Below are positions 51,066 through 58,932 of a DNA stretch of 64,000 bases, in pieces (the stretch's first letter is position 1; each line of letters opens with the position of its first letter). Source of the DNA: Pseudoruegeria sp. HB172150 (GTDB lineage Bacteria > Pseudomonadota > Alphaproteobacteria > Rhodobacterales > Rhodobacteraceae); assembly GCF_013184805.1 (NCBI RefSeq), contig NZ_JAATNG010000001.1:1798001-1862000 (forward strand), in the 5' to 3' direction. A program made the translations under genes and the position numbers. The notes beneath the pieces were generated by a model. That model saw nothing but the letters and a program-made list of their open reading frames with translations. It was not told the DNA's origin and did not search any database.

Positions 51066-51856
51066 GCCTCCAGCTTGTCCTTGTTCTTCAGTCCGGTGCC
51101 CAGATACGCCTCGATCACCTGCTCGTTGGAGCGGATCTCGTCATGCGTGCCTTCGGCCAGCACCTTGCCTTCGGCCATCACGATGACCGGGTCGCAGAGG
51201 CGGGCGATGAAATCCATGTCGTGCTCGATGACGCAGAAGGTGTAGCCGCGCTCCTTGTTGAGCCGGATGATCGCGTCGCCGATGGTGTTCAGCAGCGTCC
51301 GGTTCACCCCGGCGCCGACCTCGTCGAGGAACACGATCCGCGCCTCGACCATCATGGTCCGGCCCAGTTCCAGCAGCTTCTTCTGTCCGCCGGACAGGTT
51401 CCCTGCCTTTTCGTCCGCCAGATGATCTATGGTCAGGAATTCAAGAACTTCATCGGCTTTCTTCATCAGATCGCACTCTTCCCGCGCCACCTGGCCGCGG
51501 CGAAACCAGCTGTTCCACAGCGTCTCGCCCGACTGGTCGCCGGGCACCATCATCAGGTTCTCGCGCACCGTCATCGACGAGAATTCATGCGCGATCTGGA
51601 AGGTGCGCAATAACCCCTTCGAAAACAGCTCGTGCGGTGGCAGGCCGGTGATGTCCTCGCCCGCCATCGTCACCTTGCCGGAGGTCGGTGGAAAGACACC
51701 CGCGATCACGTTGAAAAGTGTGGATTTTCCGGCGCCGTTCGGGCCGATCAGGCCCGTAATCGAGCCTTCGGCGATGGTCAGCGAGGCACCGTCCACGGCG
51801 TGGAAGCCCCCGAAATGCTTGTGCAGATTTTCGACCGTGATCATCCGCGGGTCCAT
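51062..51856 (-). CDS. livG: Branched-chain amino-acid ABC transporter ATPase LivG
   Basis: A 264-residue ABC ATPase. The N-terminal VENLHKHFGGFHAVDGASLTI, Walker A GPNGAGKST, signature LSGGQKKLLELGRTM, and Walker B VFLDEVGAGVNRTLL are clear. The last is the LivG-type variant with Val-Gly rather than Pro-Thr. The H-loop is VIEHDMDFI. It powers LivHM together with LivF. A strong hairpin separates it from the upstream binding-protein gene. Confidence 0.94.
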   Translation of the reverse strand: MDPRMITVENLHKHFGGFHAVDGASLTIAEGSITGLIGPNGAGKSTLFNVIAGVFPPTSGKVTMAGEDITGLPPHELFSKGLLRTFQIAHEFSSMTVRENLMMVPGDQSGETLWNSWFRRGQVAREECDLMKKADEVLEFLTIDHLADEKAGNLSGGQKKLLELGRTMMVEARIVFLDEVGAGVNRTLLNTIGDAIIRLNKERGYTFCVIEHDMDFIARLCDPVIVMAEGKVLAEGTHDEIRSNEQVIEAYLGTGLKNKDKLEA

Positions 51857-51864
51857 ATGGCAAA

Positions 51865-51889
51865 CAGCCCGGCCTGAAAAGCCGGGCTG
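51865..51889 (-). terminator. Hairpin between the liv binding-protein gene and livG
   Basis: CAGCCCGGC (51865-51873) pairs with GCCGGGCTG (51881-51889) across a seven-base loop. On the minus strand it is followed by TTTG. It likely acts as a partial terminator, letting the binding protein be made in excess over the membrane parts. Confidence 0.65.
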
Positions 51890-51915
51890 TGCATGTTCTT
51901 AACGGTTTTGTGGCG

Positions 51916-53091
51916 TCAGCGGAACTGCACCGTCGAGTAAGCGCCATCCTCGATGACGTACTCGCGGTAGGTGCCGGCCGCTTCACCGGGTCCGATCAGT
52001 TCCACGTTGGTCGCGCCGACATAGTCGACGTCGCCGCCATCAGCGAGGATCTGCAGCGCCTTGGCCAGCTCACCCGGCAGGATCGGCTCGCCCGGTGCGT
52101 TGGCCACATCCAGCAGGTTCGCCGCGATCGCCGCAGAGGTCGCTTCGCCGCCTGCCTGCATCGCCAGCGCCAGCAGCGCCGCAGCGTCATAGCTTTCGCG
52201 GGTGAAAGAGCTTTCGCCGGCCACGCCCGCCGCTTCGGTCAGCGCAATGAACGCGTCGGAGCCTTCGCCCTCGGACCACGGAACCGAACCGTAGGACCCG
52301 GCCAGCATGTCGCCCAGGTCGCCGACGAGTGCCTCGGCATACATGCCGTCGCCCATGACGAACGTGTCGAAGGCGCCGGTGTCGACGGCAGCCTGAATGA
52401 TGCCCTTGCCGCCCTGGTCGGCGTAGCCGAAAACCACCAGAACCTCGCCGCCGGCCGAAGCCAGCGCGCCGACTTCCGCGGTGTAATCGGCCTTGCCGTC
52501 CTCATGCGGAACGTTCGCCGTTACGTCGCCCTCGAAGTTCGAGATGAAGGCGTCCGAAAGGCCTTTGCCGTAGTCGTTGTTGGTGTAAGTGACAGCGACC
52601 GAGGTGATGCCCTTGTCGGCAAGGATCGCGGCCAGAACTTCGCCCTGCCGCGCATCGGACGGCGCGGTGCGGAAGAACAGGCCGTTGTCTTCGGCGGTCG
52701 ACAGCGCCGGCGAGGTGGCCGACGGCGACACCATCGGAATGCCGTTCGGCACCGCGACGTTGGCCAGGATCGCGCCGGTCACGCCCGAACAGTCGGCACC
52801 CATGATGCCGACGATGCCGTCGGAGGTCACAAGACGCTCGGCGGCGGCGGTGGCCGCACCGCTGTCGATGCAGGTCGAATCCGCCCGCACGCTTTCCAGC
52901 ATCATCCCGTCAAGGATGCCGCCGGCATCGTTGATCTCTTTCATCGCCAGTTCGGCGCTGTCGGCCATTTGCGGCGTCAGCGATTCGATAGGACCGGTGA
53001 ACCCGAGGATCACACCGATCTTGACGTCCTGCGCCTGCGCGGCGCCAGCGGCGAGCGCGGCAGCGGCGGAGGCCAGTAGCAGCTTTTTCAT
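51916..53091 (-). CDS. livJ: Branched-chain amino-acid ABC transporter substrate-binding protein
   Basis: A 391-residue periplasmic binding protein with signal peptide MKKLLLASAAAALAAGAAQA. The mature start QDVKIGVILGFTGPIESLTPQMADSAE is typical of LivJ/Leu-Ile-Val-type family 6 binding proteins, as are VVDGIVG-like MGADCSGVTGAILANVAVPNGIPMVSPSAT and GVAVTYTNNDYGKG elements. The start ATG 53091 has GGGAG six bases upstream. The ligand is presumably branched-chain amino acids, but these proteins can bind other amides or aromatics. It heads the liv operon. Confidence 0.88.
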   Translation of the reverse strand: MKKLLLASAAAALAAGAAQAQDVKIGVILGFTGPIESLTPQMADSAELAMKEINDAGGILDGMMLESVRADSTCIDSGAATAAAERLVTSDGIVGIMGADCSGVTGAILANVAVPNGIPMVSPSATSPALSTAEDNGLFFRTAPSDARQGEVLAAILADKGITSVAVTYTNNDYGKGLSDAFISNFEGDVTANVPHEDGKADYTAEVGALASAGGEVLVVFGYADQGGKGIIQAAVDTGAFDTFVMGDGMYAEALVGDLGDMLAGSYGSVPWSEGEGSDAFIALTEAAGVAGESSFTRESYDAAALLALAMQAGGEATSAAIAANLLDVANAPGEPILPGELAKALQILADGGDVDYVGATNVELIGPGEAAGTYREYVIEDGAYSTVQFR

Positions 53092-53186
53092 GGTCAACTC
53101 CCTGTCTGGTAGACTGTTATGCGGCGGAGCCTAAGGGCGCTCCAATGAAAAGGGAAGAGTGGCCGTAAGGCCAACGCCGCGGCAGG

Positions 53187-53978
53187 TCAGGCCGCGCGGA
53201 CGGCGCTGGCGGCCGGACGTTGGATCTGTAGCCGCAGCCCCAGCCCGCCGGCCACGGTGCCGACGCGGCTGAACCGGCCAAGCCCCACCAGCGCACGCAG
53301 AACCTCCGGCGCCTTGGTCGCGCGGATGTCCAGCAGCACGGACCCTCCCGGACGAACCCGCTCGCGCAGGAACCTCGCGTAGGTATCGGCAGGATACAGA
53401 TACCCGCAGGACAGGAAGCTGACGGCAAGGTCGACCTCTCCGGCCTCCATCACCGACTCCTGCCGTGGGTTCAGCAGCCGAAGCTTGGCCGCATCGCAAC
53501 CATTGGCCACCAGAAACCGGCGCGCCACGTCAAGGTTGCTGCAGCCGCTGCCGACCGGCTGATACCAGAGATGCCGTTCCGGCCCGTACTCCGTGTCGAT
53601 CAGCAACATCTCCATGCCGAGATCGGCGTGAAGAAAAAGATCCAGAATGCCGTAACCACAGCCGATATCGGCGATGCGCTCCGGCGAGATCTCGTGGAAC
53701 AGGGGGCGAAGCTCGCGATACTCCAGCAGGATGAAGCCGATGGCCCGGGACACCAGTTCCAGCATGTAGCGATTGGCGGTCCGCATCAGCGGGCGATCAT
53801 CCCCCTCGACCCAGGATCTCAGGATGTCGCGCCGTTCAGGGATGTCCGCCAGAACCTCGGGCCGCTGCAGACAGATATTGGCGATGTCGCGCAGGTCGAA
53901 CATGGACAGATCCAGCGAGCGGATCGCCTCGGTTTCCGACATCCTGACTGCGGCTTCGAACCTGTCCACCGGACGCAC
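53187..53978 (-). CDS. Putative SAM-dependent methyltransferase
   Basis: A 263-residue protein with a class I methyltransferase motif ADIGCGYGILDLFLHADLGMEMLLIDTEYGPE (motif I and the acidic end of strand 2), then VDLAVSFLSCGYLYP and FLRERVRPGGSVLLDIR. The N-terminal 95 residues are helical, with no recognised domain. The substrate is unknown; the annotated context (liv operon downstream on the same strand, a GlxA-type regulator upstream) gives no hint. The C terminus is rich in Ala and Arg. Confidence 0.7.
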   Translation of the reverse strand: MRPVDRFEAAVRMSETEAIRSLDLSMFDLRDIANICLQRPEVLADIPERRDILRSWVEGDDRPLMRTANRYMLELVSRAIGFILLEYRELRPLFHEISPERIADIGCGYGILDLFLHADLGMEMLLIDTEYGPERHLWYQPVGSGCSNLDVARRFLVANGCDAAKLRLLNPRQESVMEAGEVDLAVSFLSCGYLYPADTYARFLRERVRPGGSVLLDIRATKAPEVLRALVGLGRFSRVGTVAGGLGLRLQIQRPAASAVRAA

Positions 53979-54108
53979 CTTAATAGGCCCCTCGGGGCTG
54001 CGAGTGTTTCGATCTTAACGAAGAATATGGCGGAATCTGGGCGTGGCCGAACGGCACCCCGGTCAACGTGTCCTTACCGCATTTCCGGATCCACGTTTGC
54101 GAGGCGAC

Positions 54109-55113
54109 CTAGACGGACAGTCGCGCCGCGTGGCTGCCCCGTTCGCGATAGGGCGTCGTGTTGTAATGCGCCCGGTAACACTTCGAAAAATGCGAGGGCG
54201 ACGCAAATCCGCAGGCCAGCGCCACGTTGATCACCGACATGTCGGTCTGCATCAGCAGGTTCCGCGCCTTCTGCAGCCGCAGTTCCATGTAATACCGCTT
54301 GGGCGAGCGATTCAGGTAGCGGCGAAACAGCCGCTCCAGCTGCCGTGTCGACATGCCGACATCGCGGGCCAGGATTGAGGGGCTGATCGGTTCCTCGATG
54401 TTCTGCTCCATCATCTGGATGACCTGGCTCAGCTTCGGATGCCGCACGCCGATCCGGGTCGGGACCGACAGGCGCTGGGTGTCCTGGTCGGTGCGGATGG
54501 TGGTGTAGATCAGCTGATCCGCAACCGCGTTCGCAAGTTCCTCACCATAATCGTCGGCGATGATCTTCAGCATCAGGTCGATGGAGGAGGTGCCGCCCGC
54601 AGTGGTGAAGCGGTTGCCGTCGACGACAAAGACCGACTTGGTCAGTTCCACCTCGTCGAATTCCTCGGCAAAGCTGTCCTGGTTCTCCCAGTGGATCGTT
54701 GCACGCTTGCCGTCCAGAAGGCCCGCCTTGGCCAGGGTATATCCCGCAGTGCACAATCCGCCGACGATCGCGCCCCTGCGCGCCTCGCGCCGCAACCAGT
54801 TCAGCACCTTCTTGGTCGACGCGGCCTGCACGTCGACGCCGCCGCAGACAAGGATCGTGTCATCGCGGGCCAGTTCTTCCAGTCCGCTGTCCAGCTTGAA
54901 GGCGGTTCCGGCGGAACACGCGGCTATGTCACCGTTCTCGCCGGTGATCGTCCAGGAATAGAGCGTTTTGCCCGCCATCCGGTTGGCGATCCGAAGGCTC
55001 TCCAGCGCGCAGGCGAAGCAGAGCATCGTGAAATTGTCCAATAGGACAAATACAAAGCGGCGCGGCTTCTTGCCGGTATCAACCACTTCAATCGTCTGGC
55101 GACTCACATCCAT
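54109..55113 (-). CDS. GlxA-family AraC-type transcriptional regulator
   Basis: A 334-residue regulator. An N-terminal DJ-1/PfpI-like domain (residues about 15-190) has VFVLLDNFTMLCFACALE, ILVCGGVDVQAAS and GGLCTAGYTLAKAGLLDGKRATIHWEN around the pseudo-nucleophile Cys. The C-terminal AraC domain holds two helix-turn-helices: ARDVGMSTRQLERLFRRYLNRSPKRYYMELRL and VINVALACGFASPSHFSKCYRAHYNTTPYRER. It resembles GbdR/CdhR-type regulators of betaine and carnitine catabolism, but no such genes are next to it. ATG 55113 is preferred over a start at 55278. Confidence 0.88.
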   Translation of the reverse strand: MDVSRQTIEVVDTGKKPRRFVFVLLDNFTMLCFACALESLRIANRMAGKTLYSWTITGENGDIAACSAGTAFKLDSGLEELARDDTILVCGGVDVQAASTKKVLNWLRREARRGAIVGGLCTAGYTLAKAGLLDGKRATIHWENQDSFAEEFDEVELTKSVFVVDGNRFTTAGGTSSIDLMLKIIADDYGEELANAVADQLIYTTIRTDQDTQRLSVPTRIGVRHPKLSQVIQMMEQNIEEPISPSILARDVGMSTRQLERLFRRYLNRSPKRYYMELRLQKARNLLMQTDMSVINVALACGFASPSHFSKCYRAHYNTTPYRERGSHAARLSV

Positions 55114-55292
55114 TTTCGCCGTTCTCCGCGAGCGTAGTGCTGGACGGAACCAGTTTTGCTTTAGGCGATCAAGATTGCCAATGTATAAAAACGTCAGGCG
55201 ATGTCGGAATTGCCTGAATTTTCCCTGTTTCCCCGAAAGCCGCCTGCCTTTATACGGGGACACCCGAAATCTATGCACTTTGGAGAAGTGAG

Positions 55293-56660
55293 ATGAGCAA
55301 CTGGGAAAAATCTGGGTGGCGCTCCAAGCCGCGGGTCCAGATGCCCGACTATCCGGATGAGGCCAAGCTGAACGCCGTCGAGGCGCAGCTGTCGAAATAT
55401 CCGCCGCTCGTCTTTGCCGGGGAATGCCGCCGCATGAAAGACAAGCTTGCCGCGGTTTCCCGTGGCGAGGCGTTTTTGCTGCAGGGCGGTGACTGTGCCG
55501 AGAGCTTTGCCGAGTTCTCCGCAGACAATATCCGCGACACCTTCAAGGTGCTGCTGCAGATGGCGATGGTGCTGACCTTCGGCGCCAAGATGCCGGTGGT
55601 AAAGGTCGGCCGCATGGCCGGGCAGTTCGCCAAGCCGCGCTCGGCCCCGACCGAAACGGTGAACGGCGTCGAACTGCCTAGCTACCGTGGCGACATCATC
55701 AACGAGCTTGCCTTCACGCCCGAGGCGCGGATCCCGAACCCGGAGAACATGCTGCGCGCCTACACGCAGGCTGCAGCGACGCTGAACCTCCTTCGGGCTT
55801 TTTCAACCGGGGGCTTCGCGGACGTGCACCGCGTTCACGCCTGGACACTTGGCTTCACCGAACGCGATGAAGCCGAACGCTATCGTGACATGGCGAACCG
55901 CCTGCAGGATGCGTTGGATTTCATGTCGGCGGCCGGTGTAAGCGGCACGACCCACAAAGACATGTCCACCGTGGACTTCTATACCAGCCACGAAGCACTG
56001 CTTCTGGAATACGAACAGGCGCTCTGCCGGACGGACTCGACCACCGGCGTGCAGATCGCGGGCTCCGGCCACATGATCTGGATCGGCGACCGCACGCGTC
56101 AGCCGGACGGTGCGCATGTGGAATTCGCCCGCGGCGTCTCGAACCCGATAGGCCTGAAATGCGGCCCGTCGATCTCGGCCGACGACCTCAAGGTGCTGAT
56201 GCAGCGGCTTAACCCCGACAACGAGGCCGGCCGCCTGACCCTGATCGCGCGCTTTGGCGCGGGTACCGTGGGCGACCACCTGCCCAAGCTGATCAAGGCG
56301 GTGCGGGAAGAGGGCGCCAATGTCGTCTGGTCCTGCGACCCGATGCACGGCAACACGATCAAGTCGGCCTCGGGCTACAAGACCCGGCCGTTCGAAAGTG
56401 TGCTGCGCGAGGTTCAGGAATTCTTCGACGTCCACAATGCCGAGGGCTCCGTCCCCGGCGGCGTGCATTTCGAGATGACCGGCCAGGACGTGACCGAATG
56501 CACCGGCGGCGTGCGCGCGGTGACAGACGAAACGCTGTCGGACCGCTACCACACCGCCTGCGACCCGCGCCTGAACGCCAGCCAGGCGCTGGAACTGGCC
56601 TTCCTCGTCGCCGAGGAAATCAGCCAGCGCCGCCCGCAGCAGCAGGCCGCGGCGGAGTAA
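55293..56660 (+). CDS. aroG: Class II (plant-type) 3-deoxy-7-phosphoheptulonate synthase
   Basis: A 455-residue class II DAHP synthase. It condenses phosphoenolpyruvate and erythrose 4-phosphate in the first step of aromatic amino-acid synthesis. Conserved landmarks are [14 protein letters not shown] (metal Cys), [48 protein letters not shown] and [11 protein letters not shown]. The metal ligands are expected among these His, Glu, Asp and Cys. ATG 55293 has GGAG eight bases upstream. It is monocistronic, closed by a strong terminator. Confidence 0.96.
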   Translation: MSNWEKSGWRSKPRVQMPDYPDEAKLNAVEAQLSKYPPLVFAGECRRMKDKLAAVSRGEAFLLQGGDCAESFAEFSADNIRDTFKVLLQMAMVLTFGAKMPVVKVGRMAGQFAKPRSAPTETVNGVELPSYRGDIINELAFTPEARIPNPENMLRAYTQAAATLNLLRAFSTGGFADVHRVHAWTLGFTERDEAERYRDMANRLQDALDFMSAAGVSGTTHKDMSTVDFYTSHEALLLEYEQALCRTDSTTGVQIAGSGHMIWIGDRTRQPDGAHVEFARGVSNPIGLKCGPSISADDLKVLMQRLNPDNEAGRLTLIARFGAGTVGDHLPKLIKAVREEGANVVWSCDPMHGNTIKSASGYKTRPFESVLREVQEFFDVHNAEGSVPGGVHFEMTGQDVTECTGGVRAVTDETLSDRYHTACDPRLNASQALELAFLVAEEISQRRPQQQAAAE

Positions 56661-56680
56661 TCCGCAGGTCAGAAACGAAT

Positions 56681-56716
56681 AAGGGCGCGAAACCATCCGG
56701 TTCCGCGCCCTTTTTT
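56681..56716 (+). terminator. Rho-independent terminator of aroG
   Basis: GGGCGCG (56683-56689) pairs with CGCGCCC (56704-56710), extended by AACC/GGTT inside, and is followed by six T. The T run (56711-56716) makes it canonical for the plus strand. A-rich bases precede the stem, so it may also serve the minus-strand phnX. Confidence 0.88.
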
Positions 56717-56741
56717 CCGTTCTGGCGTTCCGGCGTTTGAC

Positions 56742-57524
56742 CTACGCCTTTTCCAGCTTGTCGATCAGGGCAGGGAGGTCGGCAACCGTGTCGATCATGT
56801 AATCCGCCCCGGCCGCCTTCAGCACCTCCGCTGCACCGCGCCGGAACTCCGCCAGCTCCGCCTCCGAACATTTCGCCAGCTCCTCCGGCGTCTTGCCCAC
56901 GAAATTCCCCGACAGCGCCAGCCCCACCGTGATGCACCCGGCAGCCGCGCCCTCGGCGATCCCCGGCGCGGTGTCGTCCACCTTGATGACGGCCTGAGGC
57001 GGATAGGCCACCAGATCAACGAAACACTTGTACATCCCCAGCGGCCCCGGCCGCCCCTCGGGCAGGTCATCCGAGCACACCAGGTTGTCCGGCACGTATC
57101 CCTGCTTTGCCGCCACCGGCAGCACCCGTTCCATGATCGACCGCGTGTACCCCGTGGTCGAGCCCACCTTGATCCCCTTGCCGCGCAGGTACATCACCGT
57201 CTCCAGCGCCCCCGGCACCAGATCCGCGTAATCCGCCGCGACCTCCTCGTTCATCGGCACGAAGACCTCGTAAACCTTGTCGACATCCGCATCCGTCGGC
57301 GCAGCGCCGTATTTTGCCTCCCACGCCGCCGCAATCTCCGGCATGTCCATCATCGCGCGGATATGGTCCCACTTCGCCGAGCCCATCGGCCCGCGCGCCT
57401 GGTCGATCGTCACCGGGATCCCGAAGCTCTCGAACGCCTTCACGAACACGCCCATCGGCGCGAAAGAGCCGAAATCCACCATCGTGCCCGCCCAGTCGAA
57501 CACCACTGCCTTGAACCTGCTCAT
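56742..57524 (-). CDS. phnX: Phosphonoacetaldehyde hydrolase (phosphonatase)
   Basis: A 260-residue HAD-family phosphonatase. The nucleophile is Asp10 in VFDWAGTMVDFGSFAP. The Schiff-base lysine of the cap, Lys51, is in RGPMGSAKWDHIRAM. VGSTTGYTRSIMERVLP and IKVDDTAPGIAEG are later HAD motifs. It splits phosphonoacetaldehyde to acetaldehyde and phosphate, the second step of 2-aminoethylphosphonate breakdown. The start overlaps the phnW stop by four bases (ATGA), so the two enzymes of the pathway are coupled. Confidence 0.94.
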   Translation of the reverse strand: MSRFKAVVFDWAGTMVDFGSFAPMGVFVKAFESFGIPVTIDQARGPMGSAKWDHIRAMMDMPEIAAAWEAKYGAAPTDADVDKVYEVFVPMNEEVAADYADLVPGALETVMYLRGKGIKVGSTTGYTRSIMERVLPVAAKQGYVPDNLVCSDDLPEGRPGPLGMYKCFVDLVAYPPQAVIKVDDTAPGIAEGAAAGCITVGLALSGNFVGKTPEELAKCSEAELAEFRRGAAEVLKAAGADYMIDTVADLPALIDKLEKA

Positions 57525-58711
57525 GCCGCTGCCTCCGCCAGTTTCTGCCGTTCCACCAGCGCCTCCGCCGGCGGCGCAGCGCTTGTCACACCCATTTCGC
57601 GCAGCGTTTCGGCCACGGCCGAGACCACCTCGCGCATCACATCCGCATCCATCTGCCCGATACAGCCGACGCGGAACGACTCCACCACCGTCAGCTTGCC
57701 GGGATAGAGGATGAACCCCTTCGCCTTCATCCGGTCGTAGAACTCCGGGAACCGGAAGGCCGGATCGGCGGGGCAGAAGAACGTCACGATGATCGGCGAC
57801 AGCCAGCGGTCGTCGAGCAAGGTCTCGAGCCCAAGCCCGCGCATCCCCGCCACCAGCACATCGCGGTTCTCGCGATACCGCGCGCCTCGCGCCACGACGC
57901 CGCCCTCGGCCTCATGCGCGCGCAGAGCCTCCAGGAACGCCGCCACCGCATGGGTCGGCGGCGTATACCGCCACTGGCCCGTCTTCTCCATTGCCGCCCA
58001 TTGCGCGTGCAGGTCCAGCGCCAGCGAATGTGCATTGCCCTTCGCGGCCTCCAGCACGTCGGTCCTGGCCAGCACAAAGCCGAACCCCGGCACGCCCTCG
58101 ATGCACTTGTTGGCCGACGACACCAGCGCCTCGAACCGCACCTCAGCCGGCGGCACCGGGATCGCGCCAAAGGCCGACATGGAGTCGATCAACAGCTTGC
58201 GGCCCGCCGCATAGGTCGCCTCGCTGATCTCTGCGATCGGGTTCAGAATGCCAGAGGATGTCTCGCAATGAATCGCGACCACATGGGTGATCGCCGGATC
58301 CTCCGCCAGGATCGCCGCCACTTCCGATCCGCGCGGCGGCAGGTAGTCGCCCTTGTCCAGCAGCCGGCAGGGCCGTCCGATGTAATCGAGGCTCTGCGCC
58401 GCGCGCAGCCCGTAGGCGCCATTCGCCAGCACCAGCGCCTTGCCATCCTTCGGAATGAAGCTGCCCAGCATCGCCTCGACCGAGAAGGAGCCCGAGCCCT
58501 GCATCGGCACACAGGTGAACCCTTCGTTCCCGTCGCCCAGCAGACCCACCAGCCGCGCCCGCAATTCCGCCGTCATGGCCCGGAAATCCCCGTCCCAGCT
58601 GCCCCAGTCGCGCAGCATCGCTTCCTTGACGGCGTAGGAGGTGGTCAGCGGGCCGGGTGTCAGCAGATACGGCTCGCCGAGCCGCGGCTTTTCGATCTTT
58701 GGTCCGGACAT
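57521..58711 (-). CDS. phnW: 2-aminoethylphosphonate-pyruvate transaminase
   Basis: A 396-residue PLP enzyme that converts 2-aminoethylphosphonate and pyruvate to phosphonoacetaldehyde and alanine. LLTPGPLTTSYAVKEAMLRDWGSWD opens the fold. VPMQGSGSFSVEAML and IHCETSSGILNP follow, and the PLP lysine, Lys202, is in SSANKCIEGVPGFGFVLAR. ATG 58711 gives the normal start MSGPKIEKPRLGEPYLLTPG; the frame reaching 58765 lies across the promoter. It is first in phnWX. Confidence 0.94.
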   Translation of the reverse strand: MSGPKIEKPRLGEPYLLTPGPLTTSYAVKEAMLRDWGSWDGDFRAMTAELRARLVGLLGDGNEGFTCVPMQGSGSFSVEAMLGSFIPKDGKALVLANGAYGLRAAQSLDYIGRPCRLLDKGDYLPPRGSEVAAILAEDPAITHVVAIHCETSSGILNPIAEISEATYAAGRKLLIDSMSAFGAIPVPPAEVRFEALVSSANKCIEGVPGFGFVLARTDVLEAAKGNAHSLALDLHAQWAAMEKTGQWRYTPPTHAVAAFLEALRAHEAEGGVVARGARYRENRDVLVAGMRGLGLETLLDDRWLSPIIVTFFCPADPAFRFPEFYDRMKAKGFILYPGKLTVVESFRVGCIGQMDADVMREVVSAVAETLREMGVTSAAPPAEALVERQKLAEAAA

Positions 58712-58746
58712 GGTGAACCTCGACTCGGGGCAGGGGATGTCTGGCT

Positions 58747-58771
58747 TAGACCTACAACTATACAACTAGAC
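58747..58771. promoter_or_regulatory. Candidate operator upstream of phnWX: tandem 8-mers flanked by TAGAC
   Basis: TACAACTA occurs twice in direct tandem at 58753-58760 and 58761-58768, flanked by TAGAC at 58747-58751 and 58767-58771. It lies 36-60 bp upstream of the phnW start, in the promoter position. No PhoB box is visible there, so a dedicated regulator seems more likely. The regulator gene is not in the window. Confidence 0.45.
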
Positions 58772-58932
58772 ATGTCGAGCGGATTCCCTGTCCCGCAACG
58801 AAAATCGGCGCGCCCTTCCGGACGCGCAGCCTTCCGTCCGGGGTTCCCGCGAACCCGGATCTTCACACGTGCAGCTGCCACTGGTCCGTGTGCACACAAG
58901 GCGCCTCCCAGCCCATCCTGCAGGTCAGCGCA

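Noticed and set aside
51889-53079. 396-residue plus-strand frame opposite the liv binding-protein gene
   Set aside because: Antisense to a well-formed LivJ-type gene; the translation is Arg/Gly/Val-rich and has no motif.
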